Below are positions 32,128 through 39,746 of a DNA stretch of 59,560 bases, piece after piece (positions within the stretch are counted from its first letter, which is position 1; each line of letters begins with the position of its first letter). This DNA is from JALZAH01 sp051000755 (GTDB lineage Bacteria > Actinomycetota > Acidimicrobiia > Acidimicrobiales > Palsa-688). The stretch is from the NCBI GenBank assembly GCA_051000755.1, contig JBPCNZ010000151.1, positions 1 to 59,560 on the forward strand. Direction: 5' to 3'. Below the pieces are notes generated by a model. It searched no databases. It saw only the letters and a program-made list of their open reading frames with translations, and was not told where the DNA came from. A program made the position numbers and the translations under genes.

Positions 32128-32316
32128 TCAGGCTCCGTCGTGCACGTCCTCGAGACCGGCCTCGTGGACGTGGGTGTGGGCGTGGGCCTCGGCGCCATGG
32201 GTGTGCTCATGCTCGTGCTCCACGTGGTCGTGACTGTGCTCCACATGAGCGTGGGTGTGGGTCTCGTCGCCGTGGGCGTGCTCATGGACGTGAGGGGTTT
32301 GGGTGGTATCGGTCAT
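32128..32316 (-). CDS. Histidine-rich metal-binding peptide (62 residues, Hpn-like)
   Basis: Starts MTDTTQTPHVHEHAHG and has 19 histidines in 62 residues, mostly alternating as HxHxH with Glu, Thr and Val, and no cysteine. Such composition binds several Ni(II) or Zn(II) ions, as in Helicobacter Hpn or the His stretches of HypB. No signal peptide, so it is cytosolic. The promoter places the predicted start of transcription on the A of the ATG, i.e. a leaderless message. Upstream of the NiCoT gene and under the same operator as the NmtR-like sensor, it probably buffers or hands over imported nickel. Confidence 0.8.
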   Translation of the reverse strand: MTDTTQTPHVHEHAHGDETHTHAHVEHSHDHVEHEHEHTHGAEAHAHTHVHEAGLEDVHDGA

Positions 32317-32320
32317 GCCA

Positions 32321-32351
32321 ACATCCTTACATGTACATATCCACATGTCAA
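32321..32351 (-). promoter_or_regulatory. Promoter-operator B of the His-rich peptide/NiCoT unit
   Basis: Minus strand: perfect -35 TTGACA (32351-32346), 17-bp spacer TGTGGATATGTACATGT, -10 AAGGAT (32328-32323), then six bases and the ATG. The spacer and flanks contain two ACATGT palindromes around GATATGT. Same layout as promoter A of the sensor gene. Confidence 0.8.
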
Positions 32352-32699
32352 GATGTAGGAGCGTCAGGTGGCCCACGGACCAGCTGATCGACGCGGTGTC
32401 GTCAGCGTGTCGAATTCCGACGTTCTGCGTCACCGCGTCGTTCTGCGTCACGGCCTCGGACCAGAGGCCGGCCGAACCCCGGTCCACGGTCGGGCTGCGA
32501 ACTGCCACCGGGTCGCCGGGTCGGAAGCCCCGCGCTCCCGACTCCGTGCGACCTTCCTGGCCGGTGGGCCAGATCTCCGCCCGACGAACCTCGGGTGTAC
32601 CGGGACGCCAGCGACGGGTTGCAGATGAAATCGATTCTGTAGTCTCCCCGACCGACCGAAGCTGCGCCATAGTCCGAACGGAGCATATTTCGGGCCAGT
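32352..32699. other. Gene-free stretch upstream of the nickel module
   Basis: 348 bp with no recognised gene. It contains an 18-bp noncoding tandem duplication (GTTCTGCGTCACCGCGTC at 32422-32439, GTTCTGCGTCACGGCCTC at 32440-32457). Confidence 0.5.
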
Positions 32700-34352
32700 C
32701 TAGGTCGACCCGTCATCACCGTCGAGATAGCCCGGGAGCTCGCGCTTGAGGATCTTTCCGGTGGAGTTCCGGGGCAGGTGCTCCAAGGTCACGATCTGGC
32801 GCGGCACCTTGTGCCGGGCCAGGCGGGAGCGGACGTAGGTCTTCAACTCGTCATCGTCGATGCCGTCACCCGAGGGGACGACGAAGGCCACCAGACGCTG
32901 GCCGAAGTCAGCGTCGTCCACCCCGATGATCGCCACCTCGGCGACGGACTCGTGGTCGACCATGAGATCCTCGACCTCGCGGGGGAAGACGTTCTCGCCG
33001 CCCGAGATGATCATGTCGTCGTCGCGGCCGGCCACGAAGAGCCGGCCCGCGTCATCGAAGTAGCCCACATCACCGGTGGACATGAAACCGTCGATGACGT
33101 CCTTGCCTCCGCCACCGGTGTAGCTCTCGAACAGGAGACCGCTGCGCACGAAGATGCGGCCCGTGGTCCCGGCCGCCAGCTCGGCGCCGTCGTCATCGAG
33201 GATGCGGACCGTGGTCCCGACCGGGACGCGCCCGGCGGTGCCAGGTGCCTCACGGAGATCCTTGGGGCCGGCGATCGATGCCCAGCCCACCTCCGTCGAG
33301 CCGTACAGGTTGTAGATCACGTCGCCGAAGCGGTCCATGAAACGGACGGCCAGCTCCCCCGGCAGGGCGGAACCACTCAGACCGACGACCCGCAGGGATG
33401 ACGTGTCATAGCGGTCCAGCACCTCGTCGGGCAGGGCCATGATCCGTTGGATCATCACGGGGACGGCGGCGAGCACACTGACCTGATGGGCCTCGATGAG
33501 CCGGATGGTGTCCTCGGGGTCGAAGCGGCGGGGCAGCACGATCTTGGTACCGAGGACCAGGGCGAGGGCGGCGTTGGCCAGGCCCCACGAATGGAACATC
33601 GGCGCCGAGATCAGGGTCGTGTCGGAGGAGCGCAGTGGGATCCGGCTCAGGATGGACATGAACGGCTCGAACTCCGAGCCCACCTTGCGCTGGGCGCCCT
33701 TGGGGGCCCCGGTCGTGCCCGACGTGAGCACCACCTGGCGACCCTGGTGACGCTCCGGGCTGGGTGCGCCCCGGCCCACGCCCGACGAGACCAGGCGATC
33801 GAACGAGACGGCCCGATCCGAGCCGCGGCCGTGTTCGGACCACGCCACCAGCAGGCGCACGTCGTCGCCGAGACCCTCGGTAAGCTCCAGGAACTCCTCG
33901 TCGATGAGCAACGCCACCGCCCCCTCCCGCTCGGTCACGTCGACCAGCTGGGGACCGGCGAACCCGGTGTTGAGGTAGACGATGCCGGCCCCGAGCTTGC
34001 CCAGGGCGACGATGCCGGCGATGAAGCGCCGGTGGTTGCGACACAACACCGCCACCGTGTCGCCCGCCTTGATCCCCTGATCGGCGAGGCCGACGGCCAG
34101 GGCATCGGACCACGCCTCCATCTCGGAGAACGTCGACGATCCGGCGTCATCGACCACGGCGATGGCGTTGCCGCGCAATGCTGCACCGAATCCGTAGACG
34201 GCACCGAGGGTCACCCCTCGACGCCAGATGACCTCCGGCACCCGGGCCCACTGCCACGGCCAGTATGGCCCGAGCATCCCGGATCGTCCGACCGCCTCCA
34301 CGGACACCGCGAAGTTGCGCAGGGTGGTGATCGGATTCGGCATCGCCAGCAT
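32700..34352 (-). CDS. Acyl-CoA synthetase (AMP-binding, FadD-like)
   Basis: Activates a carboxylic acid, probably a fatty acid, to the acyl-AMP and then acyl-CoA. 550 residues from ATG 34352 (MLAMPNPITTLRNF; ATG 34343 is an alternative). Adenylate-forming motifs: VVLTSGTTGAPKGAQRK (P-loop-like), NLYGSTEVGWAS, MSTGDVGYFDDAGRLFVAGRDDDMI (hinge Asp) and the C-terminal lysine in NSTGKILKREL. N-terminal residues 20-60 resemble the leader of mycobacterial FadD12-type ligases. Diverges from the binding lipoprotein gene (27 bp apart). Confidence 0.93.
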   Translation of the reverse strand: MLAMPNPITTLRNFAVSVEAVGRSGMLGPYWPWQWARVPEVIWRRGVTLGAVYGFGAALRGNAIAVVDDAGSSTFSEMEAWSDALAVGLADQGIKAGDTVAVLCRNHRRFIAGIVALGKLGAGIVYLNTGFAGPQLVDVTEREGAVALLIDEEFLELTEGLGDDVRLLVAWSEHGRGSDRAVSFDRLVSSGVGRGAPSPERHQGRQVVLTSGTTGAPKGAQRKVGSEFEPFMSILSRIPLRSSDTTLISAPMFHSWGLANAALALVLGTKIVLPRRFDPEDTIRLIEAHQVSVLAAVPVMIQRIMALPDEVLDRYDTSSLRVVGLSGSALPGELAVRFMDRFGDVIYNLYGSTEVGWASIAGPKDLREAPGTAGRVPVGTTVRILDDDGAELAAGTTGRIFVRSGLLFESYTGGGGKDVIDGFMSTGDVGYFDDAGRLFVAGRDDDMIISGGENVFPREVEDLMVDHESVAEVAIIGVDDADFGQRLVAFVVPSGDGIDDDELKTYVRSRLARHKVPRQIVTLEHLPRNSTGKILKRELPGYLDGDDGST

Positions 34353-34379
34353 GGTAACTACCTGTGAGTAACCGCGCCG

Positions 34380-35309
34380 TTGGGAGTGGGCTTGGCTGAG
34401 CATCGTGACAGGACGAGGGTGACGAGGAGACGGCACCGGCGAGGCCGCCTCGCGGCGGTGGCCGTGGCCGCGGGGATGGCGCTCGGACTGCTGCCCTCCT
34501 GTGGCGGCAACCAGGTCCACGCCCCCGTGATCTCGGTGGTGACCTCCATCTACCCGCTGGCCCAAGCCGTCTCCGCCATCGGCGGGGCGACGGTGTCGGT
34601 CGTGGACCTGGCCATGCCCGGCGTCGATCCCCGCACCCAGACCCTCACCGCGGCCCAGGCCGGCCAGATCCAGCGGGCCGCCGTCGTCTTCGATGTCGGC
34701 GCCGGGTTCCAACCCTCGGTGGAGCAGGCCATCGGCCCGGCCCCGTCGGTGGTCGCCCTTGCTCCCCGTTTCGGCCCGGCCGCCGCTGGCGCCTGGCTGG
34801 ACCCGGTGCTCATGGGCCGGGTCGCGCCGGTCATCGCCAAGGCTCTGGCCGCCGCCAACCCGGCGGCGGCGAGCGAGTACAGCACGGGGGAGCAGGATTT
34901 CTCCGAGCAGATGGCGTCATCGGGCATCGACTACCAGAGCGACCTCGGGGACTGTGCCAAGCACGATGTCGCCGCCCCCGATGGCACCTTGAGCGCCCTG
35001 GCCTCCCAGTACCGGCTCACGTTGCACCCCCTGGGGACGTCGCCCTCGCCCACCGACGAGGAGTCGACGACGGCGGCGACGACGGTCGCCTCGGCTGGGA
35101 TCACGACCGTCTTCTCCGAGCCCTGGGTCCCCAACGCCACCGTCAGGGCCGCCGCCAAGCAGACCGGCGCCAAGGTGCGGGCGTTGGACACGTTGGAAGC
35201 TCCGCCCAAGGGCGGGTGGCCGCGCGGCAGCACCTACCTATCGCTGCTGGCCACCAACCTCGCGGCCCTGACCTCCGCCCTCGTCTGCCAGACCAACACC
35301 GGCCAGTGA
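34380..35309 (+). CDS. ZnuA/TroA-type solute-binding lipoprotein with altered metal ligands
   Basis: 309 residues from TTG 34380 (GTG 34386 possible). Signal peptide LAAVAVAAGMALGLLPSC ends in a lipobox. The fold is recognisable from VVTSIYPLAQAVSAIGGATVSVVDL, GQIQRAAVVFDVGAGFQPSVEQAI and AWLDPVLMGRVAPVIAKAL. Normal members bind Zn or Mn through His in PGxDPHxxEPTP and in DPHxWLDP; here these read PGVDPRTQTLTA and AGAWLDPVLM, without either His. No ABC permease or ATPase is next to it. It may bind another ligand or be a non-transport relic. Overlaps the serine hydrolase start (GTGA). Confidence 0.82.
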   Translation: MGVGLAEHRDRTRVTRRRHRRGRLAAVAVAAGMALGLLPSCGGNQVHAPVISVVTSIYPLAQAVSAIGGATVSVVDLAMPGVDPRTQTLTAAQAGQIQRAAVVFDVGAGFQPSVEQAIGPAPSVVALAPRFGPAAAGAWLDPVLMGRVAPVIAKALAAANPAAASEYSTGEQDFSEQMASSGIDYQSDLGDCAKHDVAAPDGTLSALASQYRLTLHPLGTSPSPTDEESTTAATTVASAGITTVFSEPWVPNATVRAAAKQTGAKVRALDTLEAPPKGGWPRGSTYLSLLATNLAALTSALVCQTNTGQ

Positions 35310-36151
35310 ATAGCACCGGTCTCGACCCTCTTGCCGTTGTTGACGACTGGCCGGCCACCGCCGCCGTCGGCGTGGTCGGCCCCGACGGTGCGATCGCGTC
35401 CCACGGCCCGACCGAGGAGGTCTTCAAGCTGGCGTCGGTGACGAAGCTGCTCACCACCACGGCCCTCCTCGTCGCCGTCGAGGAGGGAACGGTGGCCCTC
35501 GACGACCGGGCCGGTCCCCCGGGCTCCACCCTGCGCCACCTCCTGGCCCACGCCTCGGGGCTGGGACGCGACGGCGAGCGGGTCGTCGCCCCGACGGGCG
35601 CCAAGCGGATCTACTCCAACCGCGGCATCGAGGTGGCGGCGGCAACATTGGAGGCGGCGTCAGGGGTGGCGTTCGCCACCTACCTCCGAGAAGCGGTCCT
35701 CGACCCGCTCGGCATGACCGCCACCCGCGTGGAGGGGTCGCCCGCTTCGGCGGGGACGGCACCGCTGGTCGACCTGATGGCGTTGGCCCGGGAGCTGCTG
35801 GCCCCCCAGGTCCTCGCACCCGAGACGCTCGAGGCCGCCACGGCGGTGACATTCCCCAACCTCGACGGCGTCCTACCCGGCTTCGGTCACCACTCCCCCA
35901 ACGACTGGGGCGTAGGGTTCGAGATCCGCGACCACAAGAGCCCGCACTGGACCGGCTCGACCAACGCGCCCGCCACGTTCGGCCACTTCGGCCTGGCCGG
36001 GTCGTTCGTCTGGGTCGACCCCGTGGCCCGACTGGCGGGTGTCGGCCTGTCCGACACCGACTTCGGGCCGTGGGCCGTCGAGGCGTGGCCGCCGCTGGCC
36101 GACGCCGTGCTGGCCCACTACGGCACGGCCCCTCAGACGCTGCGGCGGTAG
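35306..36151 (+). CDS. Serine hydrolase, beta-lactamase/class C PBP-like
   Basis: 281 residues from GTG 35306. Catalytic SxxK in FKLASVTKLLTTTALLVAVEEG, Tyr motif IYSNRGIEVAAATLE (YSN), and a late HFGLAGSFVWVDP that replaces the KTG strand. The fold covers D-Ala-D-Ala carboxypeptidases, esterases and beta-lactamases; no signal peptide is seen, which points to a cytosolic esterase or peptidase rather than a cell-wall enzyme. Translation is coupled to the preceding lipoprotein. Its 3' end overlaps the convergent icmF gene by 19 bp. Confidence 0.88.
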   Translation: MNSTGLDPLAVVDDWPATAAVGVVGPDGAIASHGPTEEVFKLASVTKLLTTTALLVAVEEGTVALDDRAGPPGSTLRHLLAHASGLGRDGERVVAPTGAKRIYSNRGIEVAAATLEAASGVAFATYLREAVLDPLGMTATRVEGSPASAGTAPLVDLMALARELLAPQVLAPETLEAATAVTFPNLDGVLPGFGHHSPNDWGVGFEIRDHKSPHWTGSTNAPATFGHFGLAGSFVWVDPVARLAGVGLSDTDFGPWAVEAWPPLADAVLAHYGTAPQTLRR

Positions 36152-39100
36152 CGGCCCCCGACCTCGAAGAGGGTGTCGGTGATCTGACCGAGGCTGAGCA
36201 CCCGAACTGCGTCCATGAGCACCTCGAAGAGGTTGTCACCGGCGAGGGCGGCCTGGGCCAGCCGTCGGGTCATGGCCGGGGCCTCCTCGGCATGACGTTT
36301 CTGGAACTCGGCCAGCCTGGCGATCTGGCCCTGCTTCTCCTCCTCGGTGGAACGGGACAGGGGAAGGGCGGCCGGTTCGGTTTCGTCCTCGGGGGCGAGA
36401 AACGTGTTGACGCCGACAATGGGCAGGCTTCCGTCGTGCTTGCGGGTCTCGTAGAGCATGGACTCGTCCTGGATCTTGCCGCGCTGGTAGCCCGTCTCCA
36501 TAGCGCCGAGCACGCCGCCGCGCTCGCTCATGCGATCGAGCTCGGTCAGGACCGCCTCCTCGACCAGGTCCGTCAGCTCGTCGACGATGTAGCTCCCCTG
36601 GAGGGGGTTCTCGTTGCGGGCCAACCCCCACTCCCGGGCGATGACCAGCTGGATGGCCAGGGCCCGGCGCACCGACTCCGCCGAGGGCGTGGTGACGGCC
36701 TCGTCGCTAGCATTGGTGTGCAGGCTGTTGGCGTTGTCATAGTGGGCGCACAAGGCCTGGAGCGTGGTCCGGATGTCGTTGTAGCCCATCTCCTGGGAGT
36801 GCAGCGACCGCCCCGAGGTCTGGATGTGGTACTTCAGCTTCTGGGAGCGGGCGTTGGCCTCGTAGCGGTCCCGCATGGCCACCGCCCAGATGCGGCGCGC
36901 CACCCGACCGATGACGGTGTACTCGGGGTCCATGCCGTTGGAGAAGAAGAACGACAGGTTCGGGGCGAAGTCATCGATGTTCATGCCCCGAGCCAGATAG
37001 GCCTCGACGTAGGTGAATCCGTTGGCCAGGGTGAAGGCCAGCTGGCTGATCGGGTTGGCCCCGGCCTCGGCGATGTGATAGCCGGAGATGGACACGGAGT
37101 AGAAATGACGGACCTTGTGGTCGATGAACCACTCGGCCACGTCGGCCATGGCCCGCAGGGAGAACTCGGTGGAGAAGATGCAGGTGTTCTGGCCCTGATC
37201 CTCTTTCAGGATGTCGGCCTGCACCGTCCCCCTGACCGTGCGCAGGGCCCGCTCCCGCAGCTCGGCCCGCTCCTCGTCGCTCGGCGCCCGACCGTTCTCG
37301 GCCTCGAAGCGGTCGGTGACCTGGTCGACGGCGGTGTTGAGAAACATGGCCAGGATGGTCGGGGCCGGGCCGTTGATCGTCATCGACACCGACGTGGACG
37401 GCGACGTCAGGTCGAAGCCGCCATAGAGCACCTTCATGTCGTCAAGGGTGCAGATCGACACCCCGGAGTTGCCGACCTTGCCGTAGATGTCCGGTCGGGT
37501 GGCCGGGTCGTAGCCGTAGAGGGTCACCGAGTCGAAGGCCGTCGACAACCGGGTGGCGGGCTGGCCCTCGGCCAGCAGCTTGAAGCGCCGGTTGGTGCGA
37601 GCGGCGTCGCCCTCACCGGCGAACATGCGAGCCGGGTCCTCGCCATCGCGCATCAGGGGGAAGACGCCGGCGGTGTAGGGAAACCGCCCGGGCAGGTTCT
37701 CCGAACGCAGGAAGCGGAGGAGATCGCCCTCGTCGGTCGTCCGGGGCAGGGCCACCCGGGGCACCGAGGTCCCCGACAGCGACACCCGCCGCAGGGCCAC
37801 CTCGGCGCCGGCGTCGGTCTGGGTCGGCGGAATCTCAGCCAGGAGCGCCTCCGCCGGCAGCTTCTCGGCTGGCAGAGTATCCGCCCTCCAGGTGGCGGCC
37901 AGCTCCGGCCACTCCTCGAGCGCCCGCCGGGCGTCACCGTCGAGTTGGCCATCGGTGACGGTGGCCAGCTCATCGACGTCGGTGCGGGACCGGCCCTCAT
38001 CGCCGAGCAGCTCCGCGGTGGTCCGCAGGGCCTGGCGGCGACGGGCCAGGTCAGCCTGGGCCTCGGTGTGGGCGTGATAGCTGCGGACGCTCTCGGCGAT
38101 CTCGGCCAGATAGCGGGCGCGGGCCGGGTCGACGACGGTCGCGCTCAGGGTCGAGGTGTGGGTGTCGACCGTCGCCAGGGCGCTCGGCCCCACCTGCAGG
38201 CCCTTGTCGGCGAGCCGGGTGCGCAGGTCCTGATAGAGGGCGGTCACGCCATCGTCGTTGAACTTGGAGGCCACGGTGCCGAACACGGGCAGATCCTCCG
38301 ACGCGACCCCGGCGTGTTGCTCGCTGCGAGCCAGGACCCGGCGCACGTCGCGCAGGGCGTCAAGCCCGCCCCGCCGCTCGAACTTGTTGATGGCCACCAC
38401 GTCGGCGAAGTCGAGCATGTCGATCTTCTCCAGCTGCGAGGCGGCCCCGAACTCGGGGGTCATCACATAGAGCGAGACATCGGCCAGGTCCACCACGCCG
38501 GCGTCACCCTGGCCGATCCCCGGTGTCTCCACGATGATCAGATCGAACCCGGCCGCCCGGGCAGCCTGGACCACCTCCCCGATCTTGTCGGGAAGCTCCG
38601 AGGCGGAACCCCTCGTGGCCAGGGAGCGGACGAAGATCCGTTGGGGGGCGATGGCGTTCATACGGATGCGGTCCCCGAGAAGCGCCCCGCCGCCGCGACG
38701 CCTCGTGGGGTCCACGGCCAGCACCGCAATGCGCAACTTGTCATCCTGATCGAGCCGGAAGCGACGCACCAGTTCGTCGGTCAGCGACGATTTTCCCGAC
38801 CCACCGGTTCCGGTGATGCCGAGCACCGGCGCCCCCGACGCCGAGGCAGCCTGGGCCAACGCCTGGTGGAGCTCTGCGGGCACCACGTCGGCCTGCAGGG
38901 CGCTGATGATCCGGGCCAAGGCAGGGTTGTCGCCCGTCAGGGCGGCATCGACATCCGCTTCCCTCGGGGTCGGGACGGGCCGGTCACAAGCCTCGATCAT
39001 GGTGTTGACCATGCGCTCGAGGCCGAGGCGCTGACCGTCGGCCGGCGAGAAGATGTGGGTCACGCCCGCCTCGTGGAGGGTGTCGATCTCGGCCTGGACG

Positions 39101-39411
39101 ATCACCCCTCCCCCGCCGCCGAAGACCTTCACGTCCCCCCGGCCCTGATCCCGGAGGCGTTCGATGAGATAGCCGAAATACTCGACGTGACCGCCCTGGT
39201 AGGAGCTGATGGCCACCCCGTCGGCGTCTTCCTGAACGACGGCGGAGACGACGTCGTCAACCGAACGGTTGTGGCCCAGGTGGACGACCTCGGCCCCCTG
39301 GCGCTGCAGGAGGCGGCGCATGATGTTGATGGACGCGTCGTGGCCATCGAAGAGGCTGGCGGCGGTCACGAACCGCACCGGGTGGCTGGGGCGGTACAGC
39401 TCGTCGGTCAT
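36133..39411 (-). CDS. icmF: Fused isobutyryl-CoA mutase (IcmF), adenosylcobalamin-dependent
   Basis: 1092 residues: B12-binding domain (about 10-150, base-off motif DGHDASI), MeaB-like GTPase chaperone (Walker A GITGTGGSGKSSL, then DPTRRRGGGALLGDR and NKFE), and a mutase TIM barrel. It interconverts isobutyryl- and n-butyryl-CoA (some members use isovaleryl-CoA). The substrate pair is the mutase type: Phe in MFAGEG where methylmalonyl-CoA mutase has Tyr, and Gln in EDQGQNTCIF 144 residues later, the same spacing as Phe598/Gln742 in Geobacillus IcmF. SGYHIAEAG holds the barrel His. The GTPase part protects and loads the cofactor. Monocistronic. Confidence 0.95.
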   Translation of the reverse strand: MTDELYRPSHPVRFVTAASLFDGHDASINIMRRLLQRQGAEVVHLGHNRSVDDVVSAVVQEDADGVAISSYQGGHVEYFGYLIERLRDQGRGDVKVFGGGGGVIVQAEIDTLHEAGVTHIFSPADGQRLGLERMVNTMIEACDRPVPTPREADVDAALTGDNPALARIISALQADVVPAELHQALAQAASASGAPVLGITGTGGSGKSSLTDELVRRFRLDQDDKLRIAVLAVDPTRRRGGGALLGDRIRMNAIAPQRIFVRSLATRGSASELPDKIGEVVQAARAAGFDLIIVETPGIGQGDAGVVDLADVSLYVMTPEFGAASQLEKIDMLDFADVVAINKFERRGGLDALRDVRRVLARSEQHAGVASEDLPVFGTVASKFNDDGVTALYQDLRTRLADKGLQVGPSALATVDTHTSTLSATVVDPARARYLAEIAESVRSYHAHTEAQADLARRRQALRTTAELLGDEGRSRTDVDELATVTDGQLDGDARRALEEWPELAATWRADTLPAEKLPAEALLAEIPPTQTDAGAEVALRRVSLSGTSVPRVALPRTTDEGDLLRFLRSENLPGRFPYTAGVFPLMRDGEDPARMFAGEGDAARTNRRFKLLAEGQPATRLSTAFDSVTLYGYDPATRPDIYGKVGNSGVSICTLDDMKVLYGGFDLTSPSTSVSMTINGPAPTILAMFLNTAVDQVTDRFEAENGRAPSDEERAELRERALRTVRGTVQADILKEDQGQNTCIFSTEFSLRAMADVAEWFIDHKVRHFYSVSISGYHIAEAGANPISQLAFTLANGFTYVEAYLARGMNIDDFAPNLSFFFSNGMDPEYTVIGRVARRIWAVAMRDRYEANARSQKLKYHIQTSGRSLHSQEMGYNDIRTTLQALCAHYDNANSLHTNASDEAVTTPSAESVRRALAIQLVIAREWGLARNENPLQGSYIVDELTDLVEEAVLTELDRMSERGGVLGAMETGYQRGKIQDESMLYETRKHDGSLPIVGVNTFLAPEDETEPAALPLSRSTEEEKQGQIARLAEFQKRHAEEAPAMTRRLAQAALAGDNLFEVLMDAVRVLSLGQITDTLFEVGGRYRRSV

Positions 39412-39746
39412 GGACCCAGATTACTCCAACGTCCTACTATTGTCACCGTCACCTGGGCGAATTGTCAGGCCCGGCAGAGTCGGTAGCCCGCCCCTTCGAC
39501 GCATGACGCTAGGCGACCACATCGCCCACATCGCCCACGAACGATGTGACGCCCATCAACGGAGTGTCACTCAGGGACGGTATGCGGCCCTCAGCGACAC
39601 CGCGATGACGAGCGACCAGCGGACCATCGTTCGGTCCCGGAAGATCTGCGAGCGCGTCGAGGGGGCTGGATCATCGCGGCGGGCGATGTCGACGGCCGCG
39701 GAGGCGGGCGCCCAGGAACACGAAACCGGCGATGAAAGGCGCCGCT
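39412..39746. other. Gene-free stretch between icmF and xfp
   Basis: 335 bp. Contains the icmF upstream region (TGACAA direct repeat at about 39445-39465) and a short repeat CATCGCCCA (39520-39540). No gene or RNA recognised. Confidence 0.4.
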
